Origin: Xanthobacteraceae bacterium
GTDB lineage: Bacteria; Pseudomonadota; Alphaproteobacteria; Rhizobiales; Xanthobacteraceae
Assembly (NCBI GenBank): GCA_019750915.1
Contig: JAIENY010000008.1
Coordinates: 124,001-188,000 of the forward strand
Direction of reading: 5' to 3'
DNA length: 64,000 nucleotides
The notes under the pieces are model-generated. The model was given only the letters and a program-made list of their open reading frames with translations. It searched no databases and was not told the origin of the DNA. Position 1 is the first letter of the stretch; each line of letters opens with the position of its first letter. Position numbers and translations under genes: made by a program. Shown here in pieces: positions 27,260 through 36,391 of the stretch.

Positions 27260-27982
27260 ATGGCGACCGTCAAGGAATTGAAGGCGACCGCTCGTCCGAA
27301 GGCCGGCAAGGGGGCCGCTCGGGCTGAACGTCGTGCTGGCCGCGTGCCGGCAGTCATCTATGGTGACAACAAGCCCCCGCTCACGATCTCGCTCGGCGAC
27401 AAGGATGTCCGCCAGAACATTTTCGCGGGCCATTTCCTCACTACGCTGTTCAACATCGATCTGGACGGCCAGAAGCACCGCGTGATTCCACGCGACTACT
27501 CGCTCGATCCGGTCAAGGATTTTCCGCTGCATGTGGATTTCCTTCGTCTGGGCGAAGGCGCGACGATCCGCGTCAGCGTGCCGTTGCACGTCAACGGTGC
27601 TGAACTTTCGCCTGGCGTGAAGCGCGGTGGTACGGTCAACATCGTCAATCACACGGTCGAACTTGAGGCGGATGTCGAACACATCCCGCAATTTATCGAG
27701 GTCGATGTATCCCAGCTCGAAATCAACAACTCGCTGCATCTGAGCGACGTCGTGTTGCCGAAGGGCGTGAAGCCGGTTTCACGCGATGACGTGACACTCG
27801 TCACCGTCGTTCCGCCATCGGGCTATGGCGAAGAAGCCAAGAGTGGCGCGGAAGGCGCAGCGCCAGCGGCTGGTGCGGCTCCTGCGGCCGGTGCGGCGGC
27901 TTCTGGTGCGAAGGCGCCGGCTGCGGCCAAGGCTCCTGCAGCTGCCAAGGCGCCCGCTGCCGGTGGCGACAAGAAGAAGTAA
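27260..27982 (+). CDS. rplY: ribosomal protein bL25 (CTC family)
   Basis: 240 residues. 5S rRNA-binding domain (about 1-95: KAGKGAARAERRAGRVPAVI, then IFAGHFLTTLFNI), the TL5/CTC beta domain (96-185) and an unusual C-terminal tail of about 50 residues made almost only of Ala, Pro, Lys and Gly. The long L25 form is normal in alphaproteobacteria and tail length varies. Start has AAGGAC seven bases upstream. pth and ychF follow on the same strand. Confidence 0.94.
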   Translation: MATVKELKATARPKAGKGAARAERRAGRVPAVIYGDNKPPLTISLGDKDVRQNIFAGHFLTTLFNIDLDGQKHRVIPRDYSLDPVKDFPLHVDFLRLGEGATIRVSVPLHVNGAELSPGVKRGGTVNIVNHTVELEADVEHIPQFIEVDVSQLEINNSLHLSDVVLPKGVKPVSRDDVTLVTVVPPSGYGEEAKSGAEGAAPAAGAAPAAGAAASGAKAPAAAKAPAAAKAPAAGGDKKK

Positions 27983-27990
27983 GCGACCAC

Positions 27991-28067
27991 CTCGTGGAGC
28001 GGATTTGACATTCGCGAACCGGTTGACTGGTTTCGTGACGTGAATGTCAAATCCAAAGCTCCGCGAG
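27991..28067. repeat. long near-perfect inverted repeat
   Basis: A 77-bp structure: GGATTTGACATTC (28001-28013) pairs perfectly with GAATGTCAAATCC (28042-28054), extended outward by CTCGTGGAGC / GCTCCGCGAG with one wobble pair and a three-A bulge. The inner part CGAACC/GGTTTCG can also fold. No T run follows, so it is not a classic intrinsic terminator; a palindromic repeat element or a rho-independent processing site are alternatives. Lies between rplY and pth. Confidence 0.75.
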
Positions 28068-28160
28068 AAACTGTCACTCTCTGATGTCCTTTTCGAATCC
28101 CAAGTTCATTCGGAAGATGCGGCAAGATGAGACGAACTTCGGATTCGGGACACTAGCGCC

Positions 28161-28778
28161 ATGCGCCTCTTCGTCGGACTGGGCAATCCCGGATCGAAAT
28201 ACGAAGGCAACCGGCACAATATCGGGTTCATGGTCATCGACCAGATTGCACGGCGTCACGGTTTTTCACCGTGGCGCCGTCGCTTTCAGGGCGAAACCTC
28301 CGAAGGCTCGCTGGACGGTGAGCGTGTGATCCTGCTCAAGCCGACGACTTACATGAACGAGTCGGGCCGGTCAGTTCAGGAGGCGGCCAACTTCTTCAAG
28401 CTGGGCGAGAGCCAAATCGTGGTGCTTCACGACGAGATCGAACTGCCGCCCGCCAAGGTGCGGGTCAAGGTCGGCGGCGGCATCGCTGGACATAACGGGC
28501 TTCGTTCGATCTCCTCACATGTCGGAAACGAATATCGCCGTGTGCGACTCGGCGTCGGTCATCCTGGTGTGAAGGAACTGGTTCACATCCATGTGCTGAA
28601 CGATTTTGCGAAAGCGGAGCGGCCATGGGTCGAGGCTCTCTGTGCGATCGTCGCCGATAATGCCGATCTCTTGGCCAAGGGCAAAGATTCGGCGTTTCAA
28701 AATAAGATCCATCTTGCGATGGATGCGAGGGGTTTTGGATCGAAAGACGACGGCGGCAAGGACGTCGCCGGCGGATAA
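28161..28778 (+). CDS. pth: peptidyl-tRNA hydrolase
   Basis: 205 residues. Releases tRNA from prematurely dropped peptidyl-tRNA. [18 protein letters not shown] carries catalytic His (His19), [10 protein letters not shown] and VLHDEIELP the Asp region, and [13 protein letters not shown] the substrate loop. The end is slightly longer than E. coli Pth. About 180 bp after rplY, past a long inverted repeat; ychF follows 10 bp later. Confidence 0.95.
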   Translation: MRLFVGLGNPGSKYEGNRHNIGFMVIDQIARRHGFSPWRRRFQGETSEGSLDGERVILLKPTTYMNESGRSVQEAANFFKLGESQIVVLHDEIELPPAKVRVKVGGGIAGHNGLRSISSHVGNEYRRVRLGVGHPGVKELVHIHVLNDFAKAERPWVEALCAIVADNADLLAKGKDSAFQNKIHLAMDARGFGSKDDGGKDVAGG

Positions 28779-28787
28779 GAGGACATC

Positions 28788-29885
28788 ATGGGATTCAAAT
28801 GCGGTATTGTCGGCCTGCCGAACGTCGGCAAGTCCACGCTGTTCAATGCGTTGACGGAAACGGCAGCGGCGCAAGCCGCAAATTATCCGTTCTGCACAAT
28901 CGAGCCGAATGTGGGCGCGGTGGCGGTGCCGGATCCGCGTCTTGAGAAGCTGGCCGAGATCGCGAAATCGGCGCAGATCATTCCGACCCAGCTGACCTTC
29001 GTTGATATTGCCGGCCTCGTGAAGGGCGCTTCCAAGGGTGAGGGGCTCGGAAACCAGTTTCTGGCAAATATCCGCGAAGTCGATGCGGTGGCACACGTCG
29101 TGCGCTGCTTCGAGGATTCCGACATCACACATGTCGAAGGCAAAATCGCGCCGCTGGCGGATATCGAGACCATCGAGACAGAGTTGATGCTGGCCGATCT
29201 CGAAAGCCTCGAAAAGCGGGTCGACAATCTCGGCAAAAAAGCCAAAGGCAACGACAAGGATGCCAAGGAACAGCTTGATCTCGTCGAACGCGCGCTCAAG
29301 TTGCTGCGGGACGGCAAGCCAACTCGCGGCATGGAACGTAAGCCTGAAGAAGAACGCAACTTTAGGATGCTCGGTCTTCTGACGTCGAAGCCAGTACTCT
29401 ACGTCTGCAATGTCGAGGAGGGCTCGGCCGCGACGGGTAACAATTTCACGCAGCAGGTGTTCGAGCACGCGAAGAAGGAAGGCGCGGTCGCTGTCGTCAT
29501 CTCGGCGAAGATCGAATCCGAGATCGCAACGCTGTCACGCGAGGAACGTGTCGATTTCCTCTCGACGCTGGGCCTCGAGGAAGCGGGCCTCGATCGCCTG
29601 ATTCGCGCGGGCTATGAGCTTCTGCATCTGATCACCTATTTCACTGTCGGTCCCAAGGAAGCCCGTGCATGGACGATCACCGTCGGCACCAAGGCGCCCG
29701 GCGCGGCGGGCGTGATCCATACCGATTTCGAAAAAGGCTTTATCCGAGCCGAAACCATCGCCTTTGACGATTACATCAAGTTCGGCGGCGAAGCTGGCGC
29801 GCGTGACAACGGAAAACTGCGGCTCGAGGGCAAGGAATATGTCGTCGCTGACGGCGACGTGATGCATTTCCGCTTCAACACCTGA
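28788..29885 (+). CDS. ychF: redox-regulated ATPase YchF
   Basis: 365 residues, universal Obg-family P-loop ATPase: G1 [16 protein letters not shown]3 [17 protein letters not shown], a coiled coil ([17 protein letters not shown]) and a C-terminal TGS domain. Binds the ribosome and has roles in translation and stress response. Follows pth by nine bases, forming a pth-ychF operon as in many proteobacteria. A GC hairpin follows the stop. Confidence 0.95.
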   Translation: MGFKCGIVGLPNVGKSTLFNALTETAAAQAANYPFCTIEPNVGAVAVPDPRLEKLAEIAKSAQIIPTQLTFVDIAGLVKGASKGEGLGNQFLANIREVDAVAHVVRCFEDSDITHVEGKIAPLADIETIETELMLADLESLEKRVDNLGKKAKGNDKDAKEQLDLVERALKLLRDGKPTRGMERKPEEERNFRMLGLLTSKPVLYVCNVEEGSAATGNNFTQQVFEHAKKEGAVAVVISAKIESEIATLSREERVDFLSTLGLEEAGLDRLIRAGYELLHLITYFTVGPKEARAWTITVGTKAPGAAGVIHTDFEKGFIRAETIAFDDYIKFGGEAGARDNGKLRLEGKEYVVADGDVMHFRFNT

Positions 29886-29901
29886 AACCAAGCTCTGCTG
29901 A

Positions 29902-29921
29902 GCCCGGTCTTCCGTCCGGGC
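29902..29921. terminator. hairpin after ychF
   Basis: GCCCGG, eight bases, CCGGGC, followed by CCAAAATCTTT. Weak T tract; a moderate terminator candidate for ychF on the plus strand and for nothing obvious on the other. Confidence 0.45.
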
Positions 29922-29950
29922 CCAAAATCTTTCCCGCGCTTTCAGTTTTC

Positions 29951-30268
29951 TCAATATGACTGCTGGTCGTAACGATGATCTTCATGATCCTGGTTGCGGA
30001 TCGCGCCAAGATGCTCGTTGATGCGGAAAACGATCAGAATAAGTTCAGCGATGATGCGGGAGAAGATCACGCCAGCCACGACGCCCGCGATCGCCATCAG
30101 CACGGTGATGAAGCCGCCGAAGGGGCTGATAGCCATCTGCAGAAGGCCCGTGAAGATGCCGGAAATGCCCCCCAAAATCACAAGCGCGATGACAAGCCAA
30201 TAAAACGTCTTGATGATGGTGGGTGTTATGAAGCGATCCCACTGAAGCAGGTCTTCGAATCGAAGCAT
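29951..30268 (-). CDS. DUF4282 membrane protein
   Basis: 105 residues. DUF4282 opening FEDLLQWDRFITPTIIKTFYWL, then two membrane helices (about 16-40 and 50-78) and a His/Asp-rich cytosolic tail (NQDHEDHRYDQQ). Function unknown; related proteins are small envelope proteins. Start at 30268 with GGGGGAAT upstream; a longer frame to 30382 has no support. Convergent with ychF. Confidence 0.78.
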   Translation of the reverse strand: MLRFEDLLQWDRFITPTIIKTFYWLVIALVILGGISGIFTGLLQMAISPFGGFITVLMAIAGVVAGVIFSRIIAELILIVFRINEHLGAIRNQDHEDHRYDQQSY

Positions 30269-30383
30269 GCTATTCCCCCGTCGTTTTCCAATTGTCTCAT
30301 GATCGGCCGCCGATAAAAAGACGAAACGTGTCCCGATCGTCCAGTGCACGCCGAGCGCGAAGCTGGCGCCCCCCGAGGCCACT

Positions 30384-30414
30384 AAAAAAGCCGCGTCCCG
30401 GCGGGCGCGGCTTT
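30384..30414 (-). terminator. intrinsic terminator of the 30438-30830 gene
   Basis: Stem AAAGCCGCG / CGCGGCTTT around a GC loop. On the minus strand it is followed by six T, placed 24 bp after the stop of the upstream gene. On the plus strand it has only TTTAAAT. Confidence 0.8.
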
Positions 30415-30437
30415 AAATGTCCTCGAACCGCTGAAAG

Positions 30438-30830
30438 CTATTCCTCGGAAGGCCGCTTCCACTGCGCGAGGCTGTCGGCGATCATGCGCGTGGATTTCAT
30501 TGCGGTCTGGCTGAGCTTTGCGAAGCTTCCGAGTTCGCGCTGCACGCGTTCGCCTTCCTGATGCATGAAGGCCCGGAGTTCCTCGAGTTCACCAATCAGA
30601 TTGTCGATTTCATTCGAGGTTACGCCGGCGACGCGCTGAATCAGCGTATTGACGTTATTGACGGTCGCTTCGGCGGCGGCGTCGGGGGTATCGGAGTTGA
30701 GAATTGAAGGTGTCTTGCGCAGATAGGCAATATCGTTGCGCACGAAGTCACGAATGCCAGCTTCCACATCCGCCACGGCAAATTCGGCTTCGGTCTGCTG
30801 ATCGTTTTTTTCGGGTAGCATAGCGTTCAT
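30438..30830 (-). CDS. conserved protein of unknown function
   Basis: 130 residues, acidic, mostly helical (DVEAGIRDFVRNDIAYLRKT, then NNVNTLIQRVAGVTSNEIDN, ELEELRAFMHQEGERVQREL). It has no membrane helix. The amphipathic pattern suggests a coiled-coil cytoplasmic protein, but I recognise no domain. Start at 30830 has AAGGAG upstream; the ORF could open earlier but without a site. Its own terminator follows, so it is monocistronic. Confidence 0.65.
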   Translation of the reverse strand: MNAMLPEKNDQQTEAEFAVADVEAGIRDFVRNDIAYLRKTPSILNSDTPDAAAEATVNNVNTLIQRVAGVTSNEIDNLIGELEELRAFMHQEGERVQRELGSFAKLSQTAMKSTRMIADSLAQWKRPSEE

Positions 30831-30987
30831 CGGCTTTCTCCTTGTCGCAAGATGCGACGCGCGGATTATCCCCCGCACGACGAATTCACGACGCTATCAG
30901 TCCAGCCGATCGTGACCATAGCGAGGCTGTACTGGGGCAGTTTACATGAGTTTTTAAGGTGAAGAATCTGTTGAGAACGAGAGTGTG

Positions 30988-31860
30988 CTACCAATTGTAT
31001 TTGTAGCCGGCAGTCAAGCTTTTGCTTGCTGAGCCGTCCGCTGTTTGGCTGAGCGCACCGGTGATGCTTACGCCGCCGAACAATTTCTGTTCGGCGCCGA
31101 TCCGGCGCAGCCATTTGTCGTCAATGGTCGACAGGCTCTCTCCGGCGAGCAGACTGGTGCCGGTGTCCTTGAGTTCGAGTTTTGCCGAACGATCGAACTG
31201 CTCGGCGCTGTTGGTCGGTCGCCCGGTTGCACCCACCAATGGAACCGCGCTCTCGATCACGTTGTACGTGCCTTGAATCGTGACAGCATAGGATTGGCTT
31301 CCAAGCGGGACGATCTTGCTGATCGTGGTGCCGACCTTGCTTTGTTCAGACGATGGGTCCAGCCGCGCGTCGATCGATGTCTTGTCCCACAGACCGAAGC
31401 CCGGCGCGGTCGCGCTGGCCCATGCGCTGCCTGTGGATTGGAACGACGGGCTGTCGCCGATCGCCTTGCGCGCCAGAACCTCGCCCGCCGTGAGCGGCGC
31501 ATTGTTGGCGACGTTCAGATCGGCACCCACTTGGGTGTTCCAGAACGGCGACACCGAATCCTTGACGGTCACAGCGGCTGCGCCATCGTTGTTGACTGTG
31601 CGATTCCAGTTCGCACTTGTGCCCGATTGCGTGATCGGCCGCGCCGTCCTGATGGCTTTGTCGAAGGCGGGCAAATTCGAAGTGTCGAGTTGACTCCAAT
31701 CAAGCGTACTCGGATCGGGAAGAGGTGATGATGCAGGCGCCGTTTCCGCTTGTTCCTGCGCGAAGACAGGAGCGCCGGCGGTCAGGTTCGCCAGCACGCC
31801 AACATAGATTGCTGCACGCAGCCAACCGGGTAGCGGAGATGTCATCATGTAGCGATTCAT
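30988..31860 (-). CDS. exported protein, possible outer-membrane component
   Basis: 290 residues with a signal peptide ending GAPVFAQ. The mature part is low in Cys and rich in Ser, Thr, Ala and Asn (TANW, TVNNDGAAAVTVKD, SVGTTISKIV-like beta patches), and the last strand ends GYKYNW, an aromatic terminus like that of beta-barrels. I do not recognise a family. Start at 31860; an internal Met three codons later is possible. It lies 205 bp downstream of glsA. Confidence 0.6.
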   Translation of the reverse strand: MNRYMMTSPLPGWLRAAIYVGVLANLTAGAPVFAQEQAETAPASSPLPDPSTLDWSQLDTSNLPAFDKAIRTARPITQSGTSANWNRTVNNDGAAAVTVKDSVSPFWNTQVGADLNVANNAPLTAGEVLARKAIGDSPSFQSTGSAWASATAPGFGLWDKTSIDARLDPSSEQSKVGTTISKIVPLGSQSYAVTIQGTYNVIESAVPLVGATGRPTNSAEQFDRSAKLELKDTGTSLLAGESLSTIDDKWLRRIGAEQKLFGGVSITGALSQTADGSASKSLTAGYKYNW

Positions 31861-32065
31861 GGTGTCTCGGATGGGTCGTAAATGTTGCTTTGCACGACCT
31901 GAAACGATGCCGGTTAATAACATCTTTAGCTGGCCGCTTCGAGCTCAGACTCGCATCACCTGCGCACATGTTTTTGTCATTGCGATCGTCGCAAAGATGC
32001 CGCAATCCGCGCGAAGCGCACGATGATTCATTGCGGAACTCGAAGGAGTCGTTCTTCCCGTCTAT

Positions 32066-33955
32066 CTAGTAAGCGCTCAGGAGGTCGACCTTGGCATTGG
32101 CCAGGACCAGACGGCGGGCAAGAAGCGCGGACAAGTTGCGCATGATCTGTAAGCTGATCTCCGGATACAAGGTGCGATAATCGGACAAGGTCTCGATCGG
32201 GAGTTCAAGACAGGTCACCGGCGTATCGGCCCAGACGTCGGCTGTTCGTTCTCCCTCGAGAATGGCCATCTCGCCGAATGCCATGCCCGGTCCGAGCGAC
32301 GCCAGCCGCACGCCGCTGCGCAATTTGACGCTGACCATTCCGCTTTGCAGAAAGAACACCGAGGTCGCCTTCTCTCCGCTCTTGATGATGCGCTGGCCGG
32401 TATCGAAGCTGCGCGGCGTCGAGAGTTTGGCAAGCGCCTCGATCTGTGCGGGAGGAAGATCGGCCAGCAACGCCTGTTCCGAAAGGTGGGCTGTTTCCTT
32501 TGGTGTGATGAAGCCGCCATAGCGATAGATGACCTGGTCTTCCGCCCACTCAATGCCGTCGTCGAGCAGGCTGAAGCGTCGAAGCCTGGTGTGCTCGCCG
32601 GCATGTGCCCGGACCGCATCGGGGACGGCCGATTGATCATCGAATCCGGTCAGAACAGTCGTCACGCCCGTATTGCTGAGAATACCGAGGTTGACGCCGA
32701 GCAGTCGCAAACCGGCTTCGGTGATGTCCGGTACCCGTCGAAAATCGATGATGAGAAGCGAGGCGCGGGGCGGTTCGTTCGACAGTCGCCGCGTGATGTA
32801 ATCGATGGTCGCGAAATTCAACGCGCCAACCAGCTCCAGCACGCGGATGTCGTTGCGTCTCTCCTCAAGAATCTGCTGTTCCTGCGGCGGGCGGTTGCGT
32901 CGCGATGTGATGCCGGAAATATCATAGTCCGCCATGACACAGGTGCGCACGTCCGCGCTCCGATTCATCATGTGAAGGTCGAAGCGGCTTGAGAGCGCCT
33001 CGCATACTTTCAGACCGCGCACGCTATTGCCGTGGCTGTCAAGACAGGGTGAGAAGGTCCCAAGACCAATCTGCGAGGGCAGAGCGGCCATGATGCCGCC
33101 GCCAACGCCGCTCTTGGCCGGAATGCCGACGCGATAAATCCACTCGCCGGCGTAGTCATACATGCCGGAGCTGGTCATCACCGAAAGCGTCTTGGCGACC
33201 ACATGAGGCGTGATGACACGGATTCCGGTCACAGGATTGATGCCGCGGTTCGCCAGCGTCGCCGCCATGATCGCTAGGTCGTGTGACGTCACGAGAATAG
33301 CGCACTGCCGGAAATACGTATCGAGTACGGCATCGACATCGCCGCGCAGAACCGAGTGATTGCGGAGCATCCAGGCGATCGCGCGATTCCGGTCGCCCGT
33401 GACGCGCTCCGATGTATGCACGGCATCGTCGATTTCGAGTTTGCGGCCGGCGAACTGGCTCAGCTTGTCGTGGATGTGCTCGAATGCGGAGGCCCCCTCG
33501 ACATCGAAGACAAGGCCCGAGCACGCGATCGCGCCCGCATTGACCATCGGATTGAATGGCCGGTTGTCGGATGTCAGGCGGATCGAATTGAATGCGTCGC
33601 CGCTCGGTTCGACGCCGATGGCGGCCTCGACGCGCTGCTCTCCGACCATTTCCAGAGCGAGCGCGAACACGAACGCCTTGGACACCGACTGGATCGTGAA
33701 GGGGACGGCGCTGTCGCCGACATCGTAGACATAGCCGTCGATGGTTGCGACGCTGATGCCGAAATGCGCCGGGTTAGCCTTCTTCAACTCCGGAATATAG
33801 TCCGCGACCTGTCCGGATATGTCTCCCGCGAATGTCTCGTGACATTGCTCCAGAAATCGTTGCAGGGGCGGAAGCGTCGCGTAGCCGATGCTGTCACTAT
33901 TTTGGAAAAGAATTTTGTCCACAAAAGAGCTCTGATGCTGTTGATCTAAAGGCAT
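32066..33955 (-). CDS. glsA: glutaminase fused to STAS and cyclic-nucleotide-binding domains
   Basis: 629 residues, twice the usual GlsA length. Residues 1-310 are a serine-type glutaminase: Ser90-x-x-Lys93 in SVSKAF, NPMVNAGAIA and SGVGGGIMA substrate loops. Residues about 365-450 form a STAS domain (LELVGALNFATIDYI; LLIIDFRRVPDIT). Residues about 495-615 form a cNMP-binding fold (GEKATSVFFLQSG, FGEMAILEGERTADV). It likely hydrolyses Gln to Glu and ammonia and could be regulated by the extra domains. Standalone. Confidence 0.93.
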   Translation of the reverse strand: MPLDQQHQSSFVDKILFQNSDSIGYATLPPLQRFLEQCHETFAGDISGQVADYIPELKKANPAHFGISVATIDGYVYDVGDSAVPFTIQSVSKAFVFALALEMVGEQRVEAAIGVEPSGDAFNSIRLTSDNRPFNPMVNAGAIACSGLVFDVEGASAFEHIHDKLSQFAGRKLEIDDAVHTSERVTGDRNRAIAWMLRNHSVLRGDVDAVLDTYFRQCAILVTSHDLAIMAATLANRGINPVTGIRVITPHVVAKTLSVMTSSGMYDYAGEWIYRVGIPAKSGVGGGIMAALPSQIGLGTFSPCLDSHGNSVRGLKVCEALSSRFDLHMMNRSADVRTCVMADYDISGITSRRNRPPQEQQILEERRNDIRVLELVGALNFATIDYITRRLSNEPPRASLLIIDFRRVPDITEAGLRLLGVNLGILSNTGVTTVLTGFDDQSAVPDAVRAHAGEHTRLRRFSLLDDGIEWAEDQVIYRYGGFITPKETAHLSEQALLADLPPAQIEALAKLSTPRSFDTGQRIIKSGEKATSVFFLQSGMVSVKLRSGVRLASLGPGMAFGEMAILEGERTADVWADTPVTCLELPIETLSDYRTLYPEISLQIMRNLSALLARRLVLANAKVDLLSAY

Positions 33956-34491
33956 CCATCAAGCAAGCGGTGTGCCACGTCAGGGGATACCGGTCCGGCG
34001 GGGGCCCGCCGCATCGCGGCTTGTCGTCGCAACGACTCGGTCGGAATCGCCGAAGTACGGCCTCGATATTTGCGATTCCGTGGCCTAGAACTGATCACTG
34101 GAAAGATATCTGAGCCCCCACCTCGCCCGACAGGGTCGAGCCTACCAAGGCTGCCAGTCAAGACATCGAGGAACCGCTCCGCGCCGCTCTGCGTTGTCCA
34201 TCGAACGATGGAGTCACACCATGGCCCGATATCTTCAGCCCGTCCCCAAAAAGAATTGCAGTCATGCCGGCTCGGGCAGCGAACCGCGCGTGTCATTTGA
34301 TACGACCAAGGGCCACCGGAACGACGAAAAGCACAAGATCGACAAGCAAGCTGCGCATGGCAATCTAAAGCAGAACACAAGCAACAGGCGGTCAGGCTGA
34401 GTTTGCAGCCAAAGAGTGCGCGGACAGGTATGTCCCTTGACGATGCATTCCCCCAATGGACGCCGCGAAGCAGGCAGCATAAAGTTTCCGT
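33956..34491. other. gene-poor stretch upstream of pfkA
   Basis: About 535 bp without a supported CDS. Open frames exist on both strands but they show no recognisable protein and conflict with pfkA and glsA. Probably holds divergent promoters of glsA and the phosphofructokinase gene. A GGCGGG / CCCGCC hairpin lies near 33998-34013. Confidence 0.5.
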
Positions 34492-35463
34492 ATGAGAGCG
34501 ATTGCAGTCCTGACCAGCGGCGGGGATGCGCCAGGCATGAACGCAGCCATCCGCGCGGTGACACGTAGCGCGCTGGCGCGCGACATAGCGGTGTTCGGAA
34601 TTCGCGAAGGCTGGCAGGGATTGATCGACAACAGGCTGATGCAACTGAGCGCGCGCGATGTCGGCGGCCTCATTCACATCGGCGGGACATTCCTCGGTAG
34701 TGCGCGATCAAAGGATTTTCGCGACCCGACCGGGCGCGCGAAGGCGCTTCGCAATCTGGAACATCGCGGGATCGACGCGCTGGTGGTGATCGGAGGCAAT
34801 GGATCGCAAACCGGATCGGCTGCGCTGCACGGCATGGGCTTTCCGGTTGTCGGCGTAGCTTCGACCATTGACAACGATCTTTACGGCACGGACATCACCA
34901 TCGGCTGCGACACCGCCATCAACGTCACCGTCGAAGCGATCGACCATTTGCGCACCACGGGCTCCTCGCACACCCGCGCGTTTCTAGTCGAGACGATGGG
35001 CCGCAATTGCGGCTATCTCGCCATGATGGCCGGCCTCGCGGGCGGCGCAGAAGTGATCTCGACTCCAGAACACGAGGTGTCGGCCTACGAGATCGCGGAG
35101 CGGCTGCATGCTGCCTACGAGCGCGGTAAGACCCACGCGATTGTCGTGATCGCAGAGGGCGTCAAGCAGAACGCTGCGCAGATCCTGGAGTATTTCGAAA
35201 CCAACCAGCGCACCGTCGGTTTTGAATTGCGGACGACAACGCTTGGCCATGTCGTGCGCGGTGCGCCGCCCACCGCATTCGACCGGCTGCTGGCGACGCG
35301 GCTGGGCGTCGCGGCGCTTACGTCGCTGGCGGAAGGTGTCTCCGGCGTTCTGGTTGGCGAACAACGCGGAGAGATCACGCGCACGCCGCTGGTCGAAATC
35401 GCCGGCAAGACCAAGCCGATCTCGACCAATTTGATTGAACTCGCGCGGGTGCTGGCGAAATAG
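34492..35463 (+). CDS. pfkA: 6-phosphofructokinase, ATP-type
   Basis: 323 residues and aligns with E. coli PfkA without gaps in the core: TSGGDAPGMNAAIRA (ATP loop), Arg72, STIDNDLYGTD with Asp127 and Asp129, Arg162, EG222 and RTTTLGHVVRG. Phosphorylates fructose 6-phosphate in glycolysis. Two differences: position 103, usually the Asp of GGDGS that binds Mg-ATP, is Asn (GGNGSQTG), and position 124 is Ser rather than Gly or Lys. Gly104 is kept, which argues for ATP rather than pyrophosphate. Standalone. Confidence 0.9.
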   Translation: MRAIAVLTSGGDAPGMNAAIRAVTRSALARDIAVFGIREGWQGLIDNRLMQLSARDVGGLIHIGGTFLGSARSKDFRDPTGRAKALRNLEHRGIDALVVIGGNGSQTGSAALHGMGFPVVGVASTIDNDLYGTDITIGCDTAINVTVEAIDHLRTTGSSHTRAFLVETMGRNCGYLAMMAGLAGGAEVISTPEHEVSAYEIAERLHAAYERGKTHAIVVIAEGVKQNAAQILEYFETNQRTVGFELRTTTLGHVVRGAPPTAFDRLLATRLGVAALTSLAEGVSGVLVGEQRGEITRTPLVEIAGKTKPISTNLIELARVLAK

Positions 35464-35522
35464 ATCTCGCGTGAGGTTGAGCCTGATCTGAAATTCCGCA
35501 CGAGCGTGACTATATCTTATCG

Positions 35523-35837
35523 ATGAACACCAAACCTCATTTGACAATTGCCCGCGCCAAGCGTCCGGCGCCAATTTTTGTTTGCCGCAAATGTTTGAAG
35601 CGCGCCGATGACGGCCGTGACATTAAGCGTGCGCTAAAGGCTGGTTTGAAGGAACTGGCCGAGGAGCGCGGCGAGAGGCCTCCCCGCGTGGTGATGACCG
35701 ATTGTTTCGGTCTCTGTCCCAAGCGGGCTGTTGTCACGGCGAGCGAAGCGACGCTAAGCCGCAACGAGTATGTGCTGTTGCCGGATGAGGACGCGGCGGG
35801 GGAAGCCGTTTCGCTTTTGACCGCACGCAAAATATAG
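35523..35837 (+). CDS. predicted ferredoxin-like metal-binding protein
   Basis: 104 residues, cytosolic. Four cysteines in two pairs, FVCRKCLKRA and DCFGLCPKRAVV, spaced like thioredoxin-like [2Fe-2S] ferredoxin or zinc-binding small proteins of the DUF1636 type. The sequence between (ALKAGLKELAEERGERPPRV) is helical. Exact metal and partner unknown; there are no hydrogenase or nitrogenase genes nearby. Follows pfkA by about 60 bp. Confidence 0.6.
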   Translation: MNTKPHLTIARAKRPAPIFVCRKCLKRADDGRDIKRALKAGLKELAEERGERPPRVVMTDCFGLCPKRAVVTASEATLSRNEYVLLPDEDAAGEAVSLLTARKI

Positions 35838-35885
35838 CGGCGGAAACTATCGCGGCGATTTGCAGTAGGTCGAATGCTGTCGCGA

Positions 35886-36260
35886 TCAGGCTTTCTTCGC
35901 CGTTCTGGATTTCTTGGCTGTCTTCGTGTTCTTGACGGCTTTCTTTGGCGGGTTGGCCGGCGCTTCGGCTTTTTTCACCGGCGTTTTCGGCGTGGCGGCA
36001 GCGTCCACAGCCTGCCGGATCGCGCGGGCGTAGCTATAGGCGGCGTTATCGGCAGACATCTGCAGCCGCTTCACGGTGGCGGTGCCGATCTCCAACGCTT
36101 CCTTGGCCAATCGCCGGTAGCGCTGCTTGCTCCCGGCGTCCTTCGCCTTCGCGGCCAGTGCGTTATATCGATCCTTGCGGCTTTTGACGGCGGCCATCAG
36201 GCTCTTGTGCTGCTGTTTTGCAAGCTTCCGGATCAATGCATCCAGATCGACATCCGCCAT
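35886..36260 (-). CDS. basic histone H1-like protein of unknown function
   Basis: 124 residues. N-terminal half is helical (DLDALIRKLAKQQHKSLM, then KSRKDRYNALAAKAKDAGSK), the C-terminal half is Lys/Ala/Pro rich (TPKTPVKKAEAPANPPKK and repeats of KTAKKS), like histone H1-like bacterial DNA-binding tails. Such proteins are usually nucleoid or nucleic-acid binders; the role here is inferred. ATG at 36260 is preceded by GGGAG. Convergent with the ferredoxin-like gene. Confidence 0.6.
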   Translation of the reverse strand: MADVDLDALIRKLAKQQHKSLMAAVKSRKDRYNALAAKAKDAGSKQRYRRLAKEALEIGTATVKRLQMSADNAAYSYARAIRQAVDAAATPKTPVKKAEAPANPPKKAVKNTKTAKKSRTAKKA

Positions 36261-36391
36261 CGTCAACTCCCAGGGTCAAGCGAAAGACGCCTAGCAGGTG
36301 GGGGACAAATTCACAATCATGGAAGAGCCTTTCGCTCCCGCGCAACATGTCTTAAGAGCCTGCGCAAATCGAATTTTCTTCGCGTGGTGCC

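Noticed and set aside
33946-34677. Long minus-strand open frame in the gap between glsA and pfkA.
   Set aside because: It overlaps the pfkA coding strand, is rich in Arg and Cys as antisense frames are here, and has no recognisable motif.
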